Shown: positions 40,258 to 50,800 of the stretch, one piece after another
Numbering within the stretch: position 1 is the stretch's first letter
Layout: the number at the start of each line of letters is the position of its first letter
NCBI GenBank assembly: GCA_905221605.1
Contig: CAJNDS010001280.1
Span: 634,752 to 689,751, forward strand
Reading direction: 5' to 3'
DNA from: Symbiodinium natans
Taxonomy: Eukaryota; Sar; Dinophyceae; Suessiales; Symbiodiniaceae
DNA length: 55,000 bases
Made by a program: the position numbers and the translations under genes
The notes under the pieces: model-generated
The model's input: the letters and a program-made list of their open reading frames with translations, nothing else
What the model was told of the DNA's origin: nothing
Databases searched by the model: none

Positions 40258-41243
40258 AGCTCCTAAACCCACAAACCCCTACACCCCTGCACCCTACACC
40301 CCTGGGCGCTGGGTGTTTTGGATTTAGGTTTTCAATCTAGGGGTTCAGGGTTACCGGTGCGACTACTTGGGTTTATAAGACCCTGAACTGCACTAGTAGA
40401 GCGACCTAAACCCTACACCCTAAACCCCAAAGGGCGGGGGTTTAGGGTTGAGAGGGATCCCTGCGTGCCAATTGCACTGCTCTCTTTGTGTCCAACCTTT
40501 GATGGCATCAGCCACTCCCGTGACGCGTGTCCTACAAACTGTCCTACAAACCCGAAAACCCCAAACCACAAAACCCGAAACTTACCCTAAACTCTACGCT
40601 AAGCCCTAAACCCTAAACCCTAAACCCCAAATTCTAAGCCCTAAACCCTAAACCCCAAAAACTCTAAGCCCTAAATCCTAAGCTCAGGTTTTGAGAGCTG
40701 TAGGGGTGGCGGACATTCTCGGAGACTCGAACGGCTTTGCAGAGAATGGCTGGCCGTGGCAGCTGGCCACGGAACTTAGGCCAACGGCGTTTGGCCGTGA
40801 AAATTTGGACTCTGTGCAGTTTTTTGTTGCAGACTGGGCTGTAAGATTGGCCAGAAGGGCTACAACAAGCCATCGACCCTTCCCCCCAACATTCCCTTAA
40901 CCCTAAACCTTACACCCTAAATCCACCTCATCCAAACAAGCCATACTCTAAACCCCAAACCCTAAACCCTAAACCCTAAACCCTCAACCCTAAGCCCAAG
41001 CCGGTAGAAACTCTATTTGAAGCCTCAAGCCCCCGACCTCTCAAGCCCACCTGAAACCGGAACCCTAAACCCCCCAAAGTCCCTGAATAAGCTGTATAAG
41101 AGGGTTTAGGGTTTAGGGTTTAGGGTTTAGGGTTTAGGGTTTAGGGTTTAGGAGCCCTAAACTGCCCCCGACGCGTTTGGTGGCGGAAAGAGCTCTTGTA
41201 GGCTTAGTGGCATGTCTTGAGGTCTTCGCTTACACCGAAGTCC

Positions 41244-41257
41244 CTAAACCCTAAACC

Positions 41258-41289
<32 letters not shown>

Positions 41290-41403
41290 AGCCTCAACCC
41301 TCAAGCCTCAAGCCTCAAGCCTCAAGCCTCAAGCCTCAAGCCTCAACCCTCAACCCTAAACCCTAAACCCTAAACCCTAAACCCTAAACCCTAAACCCTA
41401 AAC
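41244..41403 (-). repeat. Telomere-type array with CCCTCAA/GCCTCAA core
   Basis: Perfect CCCTAAA at both ends, CCCTCAA inside, and a central block of GCCTCAA units, a nested gradient of variants. Confidence 0.9.
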
Positions 41404-41551
41404 CCGAATCAATCTCCAACATCGGACGTGGGAGCTGCACATCGTCCTTTCCTGCCTTCCTCATTTCCGCACGGACCATCCTCCTCCCCGACCATTGGCT
41501 GCTTGGGCTGAGGAGGGTGGGGGCTTCACTCATGGGTTCCCCTGCTGAAAG

Positions 41552-41650
41552 TGTTTAGGGTTTAGGGTTTAGGGTTTAGGGTTTAGGGTTTAGGGTTTAG
41601 GGTTTAGGGTTTAGGGTTTAGGGTTTAGGGTTTAGGGTTTAGGGTTTAGG
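41552..41650 (+). repeat. Interstitial telomere array, TTTAGGG
   Basis: Fourteen perfect units, followed directly by a MITE. Confidence 0.95.
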
Positions 41651-41651
41651 G

Positions 41652-41770
41652 TCCTACTTAAAGGATCAGGGGACTTAGAAAGTGGTAATTATAAGTATAG
41701 TTACCTTACTTTGTAACCCCAATCAAGCCACTTACAACGCTCCTTACTAAGTGCCCCGATCCTCCAAGTA
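41652..41770. mobile_element. MITE-like element A, GATC subtype, second copy
   Basis: Left CTACTTAAAGGATCAGGGGAC, right GTGCCCCGATCCTCCAAGTA. Abuts the end of a TTTAGGG array. Confidence 0.6.
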
Positions 41771-41921
41771 CTACCCCCCCCCCCCCCTGTATGCTACCCT
41801 TTCTAGGTTCCCCACGTAATTCAGGCTATTTCGGGATGATTTCGCCGATTTCAGGCGGGACCCTAGGGAGGGTTCGCCCTAAACCCGAAACCCAAATCCC
41901 TAAAACCCCGAACCCTAGGGA

Positions 41922-42293
41922 GTGCGGCATATTGGGGGGGGTAGTAGGGGAACCACTGATTCGAGTTTTGAACTTGACAGGCCATGGATGCAGAAGACTT
42001 ACGAAACACGCTGCCTCACGACTCCGGGGTCAGGGCACAAAGTGGGGGGCATCTGCCCCAGAGGCTGTCATGCTGTGATTGGGCATGCTGCTTTCCAGAA
42101 CAAGGTTACTGCAGTTACTTGTGGCTACGTACGCTACTCCAAGTTCCTTCAGAACAGCAAGCCAGTGTCTGGGCCGCAGACTCGCCACAACGCGTCGCGC
42201 ATGGGCCTTAAAAAGCGAAGCCGATGTCCTGCGGCGGCAGGGAAGAAGAATAAACTCCCTGCGAAGTCCGGGACTCGAGTGACCAGCCGTTGA
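41922..42293 (+). CDS. Unrecognised 123-codon ORF in a repeat-free island
   Basis: Three plus frames and one minus frame are long here, because the stretch is GC-rich and free of telomere repeats. The 123-codon frame ends in a basic tail (MGLKKRSRCPAAAGKKNKL), a 112-codon minus frame overlaps it. I see no domain. It sits in the duplicated stretch 39.4-43.8 kb, just before a segment matching 39912-39985. Real coding strand undecided. Confidence 0.25.
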   Translation: MRHIGGGSRGTTDSSFELDRPWMQKTYETRCLTTPGSGHKVGGICPRGCHAVIGHAAFQNKVTAVTCGYVRYSKFLQNSKPVSGPQTRHNASRMGLKKRSRCPAAAGKKNKLPAKSGTRVTSR

Positions 42294-42483
42294 GTTTCTG
42301 CTGGATCCGTTGTTTACAATGGCTTGGACAGAACATGGGGTCCCCCTGCACGGAGAGCTAAGCCACACTCATTGAACCCTGCAAGCCCCCAAACAGCCCA
42401 ATGTTTAGGGTTCCCTTGAAATACGGACTCCAATAAGCCCCTAACTTCGGAAACCCCATATCCTGCCATGTTTTTTTTTTAAT

Positions 42484-42523
42484 CGGCACAGAAAGCGGTG
42501 GACTCTCAAGCACGCCCTCCCCT
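42484..42523 (+). pseudogene. Diverged second copy of the KAVD exon start
   Basis: CGGCACAG|AAAGCGGTGGACTCTC repeats the acceptor and first codons (KAVDS) of the island at 40018. The region upstream (42284-42365) also matches 39912-39985 (GAGTTTCTGCTGGATCC versus TAGTTTCTTCTGGATCC). Downstream similarity is lost, so this looks like a decayed duplicate. Confidence 0.4.
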
Positions 42524-42832
42524 AAACCGCAAGTCCATAAGCTCTATCGTTCAGGGTTTAGGGTGTTCCGGGAGCTCTGGGCATTTTTTCGAAAACGTTC
42601 AACAAGGCTGTCTATGTCTGTACTTAGATGGCATCGCCGACCTTTTGCTTCGAGATTTGAGGGTTTGAGGGCGCGAACATTTCCGAGGGACTCCGGCGTG
42701 CTGAGAGTCCACTAGCCATAGCAGGCAGTTGGCCGTGGCCTTTGAAACTCTGCGCAGTTTCCGGAAGCAGGCGAGCCCCACGAGCTTGTCTTCAACCTGT
42801 GTTGCAGGGGATAGGGGGATGAAGGGGTTAGG

Positions 42833-42911
42833 TTGGGATGTTGCCCTCGTTATAGTACCCGCTAGTCTAATGTCAATAAAGGACTGTTAGTATAAAGGGG
42901 GAACATCCCAA
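42833..42911. mobile_element. MITE-like element B copy
   Basis: TTGGGATGTTGCCCTCGTTATA at the left, TATAAAGGGGGAACATCCCAA at the right; shortest intact copy. Confidence 0.65.
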
Positions 42912-44412
42912 GGTTTAGGGTTTAGGGTTTAGGGTTTAGGGTTTAGGGCTTAGAGGTACCTAAGCCCTAAAGCATAAAACCCTGTTAAAGGATTGCAAGA
43001 ATCCCCCGCCTCCAACCAAGTGCCCTCGACCCTTCACCCCAAAACCCGAGCACCAGGCCCACCCCCCCGCTAGGCTGCAGAGCTGTGACAGTCACTTGTA
43101 AATACCCTAAACCCTAAACCCTAATCCCTAAACGGTTTAGGCTGGGATGTCGAATCTGTCCGGCCTTCCACATGGGTGGAGGACATTCGGAAACACACGA
43201 TCTGGGAGCTGCGCTTCGTCCTTCCTTCCTCTTTCCGCACATCCTCCGGTTTTGGGTTTAGGGTTTAGGGTTTAGGGTTTAGGGTTTAGGGTTTAGGGTT
43301 TAGGGTTTAGGGTTTAGGGCTGCGGATTGTCGAACCGAGGGCGCTTCAGCCCTAAGAGCCCAAAGCCTAATCTTTGCAGGTTCTGACTATGAAGCTCTGG
43401 CAAGCTTAGACCCCCAAACCCTAAACCCTAAACCCTAAACCCCAAACCCTAAACCCCAAACCCCATACCCTAAACCCCAAACCCTAAACCCTAAACCCCA
43501 AACCCTAAACCTCGAGACCCTAAACCCCAAACCCCAAAGCACCATACAAAGCATTGGCAACCTGCTAACCCAATCCCGCTTTGGGTTCGTAAGGTATGCT
43601 CGCAAAGATCAAGAAGCTCTGGAATGAATCATACTTAGGCTTTTGGGTTTAGGACCGTTTAGGGTTTAGGGTTTAGGGTTAGGGTTTAGGGTGTAGGATT
43701 CAGGGGTTTTTAAGGGTTTATTGACTGCTTGAGTTGAGGAGGATTGGGCTTTTCTGTTTTAAGCCTAAACTCGGTATACCCGGTCCCGCGCGGACGAAAG
43801 TGACTGCCTGGCAACACTGGGTTCAGGGCGCAAAGGGCTCAGCTGCCCCAAACCTATTGAATCTAACACCCCCCTAGACCCGAACCCCCAAACCCTAAAC
43901 CCTAAACCCTAAACCCTAAACCCTAAGCCCTAAGGTGTCTAGAGTCTAGGGACTTCAGAACCCTTGTCTGAGGGTCGAGCTTTGACCTGGGGATCCGGGC
44001 TTCAAGGCATGTCTAAGGGTTTAGGGTTTAGGGTTTAGGGTTTAGGGTTTAGGGTTTAGGGTTTAGGGTTTAGGGTTTAGGGTTTAGGGGGGTTTAGGGT
44101 TTAGGGTTTAGGGTTTAGGGTTCCCTTGGAGGGTTCTGAAGTATGGACCCTTTTGCTTGGTACAAGGTTCTATAAGAGTTCATACCAAGGGCCCGCAACT
44201 ATCCTAAGAGCGTAGGGTTTTAGGGTTTTATGGGCCTACGAGTGAGACTTCAAAGCCCAACTACCCTGAACCCCTGAACCTCCTAAACCCTAAACCCTAA
44301 ACCCTAAACCCTAAACCCTAAACATCCACTGAACTGTATAACTAACCAGTGCCTCGGACAAGTTTTGTGTTCTGCCGAGTTCTACCTGTTTACGCTGAAG
44401 AGGGTACTTCGA

Positions 44413-44533
44413 GGGTTTAGGGTTTAGGTTTAGGGTTTAGGGTTTAGGGTTTAGGGTTTAGGGTTTAGGGTTTAGGGTTTAGGGTTTAGGGTTTAGGGTT
44501 TAGGGTTTAGGGTTTAGGGTTTAGGGTTTAGGG
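44413..44533 (+). repeat. Interstitial telomere array, TTTAGGG
   Basis: Seventeen units. Just upstream is an open island (44348-44408: CLGQVLCSAEFYLFTLKR) ending AAGAG|GTACTT, a possible exon of unknown product. Confidence 0.95.
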
Positions 44534-44852
44534 GTGGGAAATTCCTAAGCCTCTAATCCCTAAAACACTAAGCTCTAACCCTAAGCTCTAACCCTAAGCA
44601 CTGTACTACCTGTAGTTCGGGGACGAACATCCCAAGAACTGCTTACAACGCAAATCGGGGGGCTTTTTAGAAACCCACTTCAGACGGGGAACCCCTGCCT
44701 ACAACCCTAAACCCCCCTCTAAAGCCCGAAACCCTCAAACCGCTAAACCCCAGCAGCCCTGGACCCTAAACCCTAAACCCCCAAAACCCTAAACCCTAAA
44801 CCCTAAGCCCTGAACCCCCTGACTTAACGCGGGCTACGAGTTGCCTTTGCAG

Positions 44853-44910
44853 CCACGGGCTCATCCGGTGGCATCCGCGTGAGCAAGCGCACTCGTCCAT
44901 CTCCACCAAG
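44853..44910 (+). CDS. Exon-like island (HGLIRWHPREQAHSSISTK)
   Basis: Acceptor CTTTGCAG|C and canonical donor ACCAAG|GTGAAG enclose 58 nt, frame HGLIRWHPREQAHSSISTK. A diverged relative is at 26190-26280 (GCAGCCACGGG...CCATCTCCACCA), interrupted by extra sequence, so the island is repeated at least once in the window. Unknown product. Confidence 0.4.
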
Positions 44911-45168
44911 GTGAAGCTGGGTCGCATGCGCAGAATGCTTTCGGGTTTAGGGTTTAGGGTGTAGGGCTGAGGGTTTAGGGTTTAGGGTTTAGGGCTTGTA
45001 AGGTTTAGGGTTTAGAAGGGGTACCGAAAGCTTGGGTTTGGGTTTCGGGGAGTCCGCTTCCGGCTTGCTAACTACAAGGGTAGCAGGCCAGGATTTGGTG
45101 TATCTTGGGGTGTTGGCTAGACCCTAAACCCTAAACCCTAAACCCTAATGGGTTCGGGATTCGGCGAA

Positions 45169-45275
45169 CTTAGTAGCTGAGTGAGCACACGTTGCACTTT
45201 TTGGGATACGGTAATCTATACAAAACCAGAAGTGTGCACTTTTGTGGGGCTTATGAACTCGGCAACTAAGCTATA
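45169..45275. mobile_element. MITE-like element D copy 2
   Basis: GAACTTAGTAGCTGAGTGAGCA at the left, TGAACTCGGCAACTAAGCTA at the right, inverted. Related to 31755-31862. Confidence 0.55.
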
Positions 45276-45423
45276 ATCAGGGCAGAAGACCCCACGATTT
45301 AAGGCCTTTTCATCCGTTTTGCTGCCCCAATGTTTTTTGGTTTGGGCTAAAGGGCCCTCAAGGCAAGTGTTCGGGGATTTGCAGATGAACGGCACAAGCA
45401 CGAGATCGACCTCTGACGAGAGG

Positions 45424-45584
45424 ACTTGGAGGTGCAGGGTGCTTAATTGGTACTGATAGCCCAATTATAACCATATTATCAGTTGGTCCCTAAACCCTAA
45501 ACCCCAAACCCCAAACCCTAAACCCTAAACCCTAAACCCTAAACCTTAAACCTTGGGTTACTAAGTACCATGAACCTCCAGGTA
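45424..45584. mobile_element. MITE-like element A split by a telomere array
   Basis: ACTTGGAGGTGCAGGGTGCT at the left and AGTACCATGAACCTCCAGGT at the right. Between them, 45488-45554 is a CCCTAAA array where other copies have their centre. See findings. Confidence 0.65.
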
Positions 45585-45891
45585 TCTCGCCCACCCCTAC
45601 CACAGGAACTGTCCTGGCAGCGGTCAGGCCTACCCATACACGACCGAATCGGTTCAATCAAACCCCAAACCCTAAACTCTAAACCCTAAACCCTAAACCC
45701 TAGACCAAAAACCCTAGACACCAAACCCTAAGCCCCAAACCTAAACCCTGAACCCTACACCCTAATTCCTAAACCCCCAACCCTAAACCCTAAACCCTAA
45801 ACCGGTAACCCTAAACCCTCAACCCCATGGGAACATGGAGCCAAGGCGAGACTGAGACATGGCCAGCAGGACGGCTCCGGGGCTCCGGGTT

Positions 45892-46345
45892 AGGGGTTTA
45901 GGGGTTTAGGGGTTTAGGGGTTTAGGGGTTTAGGGGTTTAGGGGTTTAGGGGTTTAGGGGTTTAGGGGTTTAGGGGGTTAGGGGTTAGGGATTTAGGGGT
46001 TGTGGGGTTGTGGGGTTTGGGTGGGGTTTTGGGGTTTGGGGGTTTGGGTTTTGGGGTGCAGGGGTTTAGGGGTTTTGGGGTTTCGGGTTTTGGGGTTTTG
46101 GGGTTAGGGGCTTAGGGGTTTAGGGGTTTAGGGGTTTAGGGGTTTTGGGGTGTAGGGGTTTAGGGGTTTAGGGGTTTAGGGGTTCAGGGGTTTAGGGGTG
46201 CAGGGGTTTAGGGGTTTAGGGGTTTAGGGGTTTTGGGGTTTTAGGGTGTAGGGGTTTAGGGGTTTAGGGGTTTAGGGGTGCAGGGGTTTAGGGCTTCGAG
46301 TTTTGGGTTTCGGGTGCAGGGGTTAGGGTTGACGGTTTCGGGTTC
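45892..46345 (+). repeat. Array of octamer variant TTTAGGGG
   Basis: About 450 bp in which TTTAGGGG (8 bp) replaces the usual heptamer, with TTTTGGGG, TGCAGGGG and TTTCGGG variants toward the right. Confidence 0.9.
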
Positions 46346-46639
46346 AGGGCTTCGGGGTTTTGGGTTTCGGGTTTCTTTTTTTGGATTTGAAGGAGGTTTG
46401 GGGGGACGGGTAGCTTAGGATTCAGGGGTTTCGGATTGAGGACTCCAACCCCACACCCTAAACCCTGAACCCTAAACCCTCAACCCTAAACCCAAAAGGG
46501 TTAATTTTAGCGCTTCGCGTTGAGTGACGCCCGTAGGCTCGACCTCAAAAACTTTAATCAAGGGTGTCGAACTTGGGACCCCCAAGGATGTACCCCCTAA
46601 TTATAAGCTAGGTAGGCCCTTGGGACATTTTATATTTTC

Positions 46640-47165
46640 CCTTTTTGGGTTTAAGAGGGTCATATTCAGGAATATTTTTAACCCTAAACCCTAAACCCTA
46701 AACCCCAAACCCTAAACCCAGGGTTTAAGGGCAATCCTAGTAAGGGCTTCCTTCGGCCTACTTTATCGGTTTGGGGTTTGGGTTTAGGGAGTTTTGGGTA
46801 AGGCTGTCGCCCAAAGAGGTTCCCTGAATATGGCCCTTAGATTCCACCAGAGGATCTTTAAAACGGGTCAAGGCTACAACCTTAAAATTCCAAGGTCAAA
46901 GCCCATGAACTTTATAAGCCCGACATCTGCTGCAGCCTATTTAGTTCTCAGGCTGGACCATGGGCCTTTACTATGGTACGATGGCCCCTTACCCTTGTTT
47001 ATAGGGGTCCCAAGTATAGGGGCACATAATCGGGTCGAGCCCACACCTCGGACTCCAGATTTAGGGCTCAGGAGGTTATCATGTGTGCGTAGGTGTGCGG
47101 ACCTTGAGAAGAGAAGGCCAAGTGCCCCCCCCCCCCCCCCCCCCAAACTTGACCCTTTCTGTTGA
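46640..47165 (+). other. Mostly unique 500-bp stretch with a 123-codon ORF (46794-47165)
   Basis: The frame includes NMALRFHQRIFKTGQGYNLK and LVLRLDHGPLLWYDG and ends in a C tract (47127-47144). No domain recognised and an opposite-strand frame overlaps. Short TTTAGGG-like motifs flank it. Coding status open. Confidence 0.25.
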
Positions 47166-47169
47166 TGCG

Positions 47170-47256
47170 CCCTAAACCCTAAGCCCTAAACCCTAAACCC
47201 TAAACCCTAAACCCTAAACCCTAAACCCTAAACCCTAAACCCTAAACCCTAAACCC
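47170..47256 (-). repeat. Interstitial telomere array, CCCTAAA
   Basis: Twelve units ending 11 bases before the 47267 exon-like island. Confidence 0.95.
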
Positions 47257-47266
47257 GTGGTATCAG

Positions 47267-47329
47267 AACACAAGCGTGGGGGAGAACCGGTTTCACCACT
47301 GCAGGATTGACCAGTCCCGCCGGAAAAAG
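47267..47329 (+). CDS. Exon-like island (NTSVGENRFHHCRIDQSRRK)
   Basis: Acceptor TATCAG|AAC and donor AAAAAG|GTGAAT enclose 63 nt (21 codons, phase 0/0): NTSVGENRFHHCRIDQSRRK then K. Lies 410 bp upstream of the second CCCH gene, same strand. May be an upstream exon of it. CCCTAAA array directly upstream. Confidence 0.4.
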
Positions 47330-47738
47330 GTGAATCCAGCAAAAGAATCCTAAACCCTATACCCTAAACCCTCCTCAACCCTGAAAAAGCCCTAAACCCT
47401 AAACCCTATATCCTAAACTCTCCTCAACCCTGAAAAAGCCCTAAACCCTGAACCCTGAACCCTAAACCCTAAACCTTGAAAAAGCCCTAATCCTGGTTTA
47501 GGGTTCAGGGTTTAGGGTTTAGGGTTTAGGGCTTCTAAGCAGAGTATAGGGTAGTCTAGCCATTTCCAGTATGATGATTGCTTTGGTAAGGGGCTTTGTT
47601 TCGCGAATTCTTGTAAGCCCTAACCTCTCCGTTCACGTGTCGGTCTAGGGTTAGGGTTGACAGCCCTAAACCCTGAGCCCTAAACCCTAAACCTTAAACC
47701 TTAAACCCTAAACCCTAAACCCTAAACCCTAAAGCCAG

Positions 47739-47801
47739 GATGAACGCAACTGCAAACAGCGGGCCCAGTCTGCCAGAGCTGCTGCCGTGGTTGTCGCTTG
47801 G
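47739..47801 (+). CDS. CCCH copy 2, first recognised exon (MNATANSGPSLPELLPWLSL)
   Basis: Acceptor AAAGCCAG|G then ATG; frame MNATANSGPSLPELLPWLSL G, GT donor (CTTGG|GTCCCT) in phase 2, giving LSLGSDGSFGHPQLC with the next exon. The ATG could be the true start after leader trans-splicing at this AG, or an internal Met. A second frame is also open, so moderate confidence. Confidence 0.5.
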
Positions 47802-50800
47802 GTCCCTCGTCGGGAATCCTCTTGGTAGCCCAGTGGTGCCCTGTTTTGGTTTAGGGTTTAGGGTGTAGGGTTTAGGGTTTCAAGCCCTAAGCCCTAAACC
47901 CTAAACCCTAAGGTCGGATGGCAGCTTTGGACATCCGCAGTTGTGCAGCCGGCCGTGCGTGTACTTTGCGAAGGGCGCACCCTGCCCAGCCGGAAGTGGC
48001 TGCCAGTGCTCCAGCTTCGTTTAGGGTGGGTTTAGGGTTTAGGATTTAGGGTTTAGGGTTTATTTGGCCAGGGCTTATAGGGCTCAGGGCTTAGGGCTTA
48101 GGGCTTAGGGCGGAGGTCTTAGAGTTTAGGGTTAGGGTTTTGGTCAGAGGGTACTTGCAGAGACTTTAAAAAGTCGTTGTACTTCTGGTTAGAAGGCGAC
48201 TTATAACGGTTGCATAAACCTATTTCCAGGGGACTTGCAGTAGGATAATACTCACGACATCGATAACCGGTTAAGAAGTCCTGACCTAAACCCTAAACCC
48301 TCAACCCTAAACCGCAAAAAGGGTCTCCGGGTGTGGGGCGGCAGAATCGCAGCACACCCACCGCAACCCCGAAACCCAAACCATTGGCAACACGTTGCAG
48401 GGTTTAGGGTTTAGGGTTTAGGGTTCAGCATCTCTGATCCAAGCATTCACTAAGGGTGTTTGGCATCACCCCACCCACCCGGAATACCTTTCATTTGGCA
48501 ACCCTATCTACCATTTCAATTCCTATTGCCCAAGTCCCCCGAACCCTAAATCCTCAATCCTAAGAGCTCTAAAGATAGCTTTCAAAAAATTGTTTTAGCA
48601 CTGAAACCGACGGGTTCGGTGCCCTTCCATTTGACCCGAAAGCACTACCGCAGCCCCAAATAGCTTCAAAAAGCCCCAAAAGGCTTCAAAAAGCCCCGAA
48701 AAACGGTGTGATTCGGGAAATAGCTTTAAAAAGCCCCAGAAGGCTCCAAAAAACCCCCGAAAAAGGGGGGGGGGGACCCGGGATTTGCTGCTCCCTCAAA
48801 GAAAAATGCAGTTTTTTAGTACTGAAATCGACGGTTTCGGGGCTCCTCAAAGAGCTTTAAAAGGCCCCAGAAAACTTCAAAAAGCCACCGAAAAAGGGGG
48901 GGACCCGGGATTTGCTGCTCCGCAAGGAAAAATGCCGTTTTTTAGTACTGAAATCGACGGTTTTGGGGCCCCTCCATTGACCCCAAAGAACCACCACGGC
49001 CCGGAATTGTCCGGGGAGGGCATCCTGGGGCGTCCGGGGGGGGCGCCGGGACAGCCGTCCCAGGGGCGTCCCGGGGGGGCCCCGACACGATTGTTTTCGG
49101 AGGGTCCGGGACAACCTGTTTTGGGGGGGCCCCCGGGACAACCCATCCCGGGGGGCCCCGGGACAACCCGTCCCGGGGGGGCCCCGGGACAACCGGTCCC
49201 GGGGAGGCCCCGGGACAGCCCATACTAGACTAGGATTTAGGATTTAGGATTTAGGATTTAGGATTTAGGATTTAGGATTTAGGATTTAGGATTTGGGATT
49301 TGGGATTTGGGATTTGGGATTTGGGATTTGGGATTTGGGATTTGGGATTTGGGATTTGGGATTTGGGATTTGGGATTTGGGATTTGGGATTTGGGATTTA
49401 GGATTTAGGAACCACGAAAGCGCAAAAAAGTTCAACGACCCCATTAAAGGTTTATATATATGACCATATATGCTCCCCCCCCCCCCCCCCCCAATGGACC
49501 CACCGCGGATGGCAGCCGAGTCCTAGCCAGATCAAGGCAAAAAACAACAAAACAAGAAACTAACAAAAACCAACAAACCAAAAAAATCCAAAAAAACAAA
49601 AAAACCAAAAAAACCAAAAAAACCATCTTTTCCAAAACTATGGGGCTGGGGCCTTCAAGAGATGGTTTTTTTGGTTTTCTCGAGAAAAAGATGGTTTTTT
49701 TGGTTCGAAACCATCTTTTTCTCGAGAAAAAGATGGTTTTTGAGCAGCCGCTCTTCTAAAAACCATCTTTTTCTCGAGAAAAAGATGGTTTTACCAGGAC
49801 AAGACCTCCAAAAACCATCTTTTTCTCGAGAAAAAGATGGTTTTACCAGGACAAGACCTCCAAAAACCATCTTTTTCTCGAGAAAAAGATGGTTTTTCCA
49901 GGACAAGATCTCCAAAAACCATCTTTTTCTCGAGAAAAAGATGGTTTTTCGAAGAGCGGCTGCTCAAAAACCATCTTTTTCTCGAGAAAAAGATGGTTTC
50001 GAACCAAAAAAACCATCTTTTTCTCGAGAAAACCAAAAAAACCATCTCTTGAAGGCCCCAGCCCCATAGTTTTGGAAAAGATGGTTTTTTTGGTTTTTTT
50101 GGTTTTTTTGGTTTTCTCGAGAAAAAGATGGTTTTTTGGTTCGAAACCATCTTTTTCTCGAGAAAAAGATTGTTTTGAGCAACCATCCTTCGAAAAACCA
50201 TCTTTTTCTCGAGAAAAAGATGGTTTTACCAGGAGAAGACCTCCAAAAACCATCTTTTTCTCGAGAAAAAGATGGTTTTACCAGGACAAGACCTCCGGAA
50301 ACCATCTTTTTCTCGAGAAAAAGATGGTTTTTCCAGGACAAGATCTCCAAAAACCATCTTTTTCTCGAGAAAAAGATGGTTTTTCGAAGAGCGGCTGCTC
50401 AAAAACCATCTTTTTCTCGAGAAAAAGATGGTTTCGAACCAAAAAAACCATCTTTTTCTCGAGAAAACCAAAAAAAACCATCTCTTGAAGGCCCCAGCCC
50501 CATAGTTTTGGAAAAGATGGTTTTTTTGTTTTTTTTGGTTTTCTCGAGAAAAAGATGGTTTTTTGGTTCGAAACCATCTTTTTCTCGAGAAAAGATTGTT
50601 TTGAGCAACCATCCTTCGAAAAACCATCTTTTTCTCGAGAAAAAGATGGTTTTACCAGGAGAAGACCTCCAAAAACCATCTTTTTCTCGAGAAAAAGATG
50701 GTTTTACCAGGACAAGACCTCCAACAACCATCTTTTTCTCGAGAAAAAGATGGTTTTTCGAACCAAAAAAACCATCTTTTTCTCGAGAAAACCAAAAAAA

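Larger units (their letters stand above)
39397..43770 (+). repeat. Locally duplicated stretch, about 2-kb spacing, three partial copies
   Basis: GTGGGAGCTGCACATCGTCC plus a CTTCC run and ATTTCCGCAC is at 39408-39515 and 41430-41530, with a shorter version at 43203-43250. Following elements also recur: TTTCT.CTGGATCC (39930, 42293), GGCACAGAAAGC (40011, 42485) and GGCCGTG...CTCTG.GCAGTTT (40793, 42730). Arrays were inserted or lost between copies. Confidence 0.65.

Noticed and set aside
48785-49228. 147-codon Pro/Gly-rich ORF
   Set aside because: Covers a GGGGCCCCGGGACAAC minisatellite; overlapping frames of similar length on the other strand.
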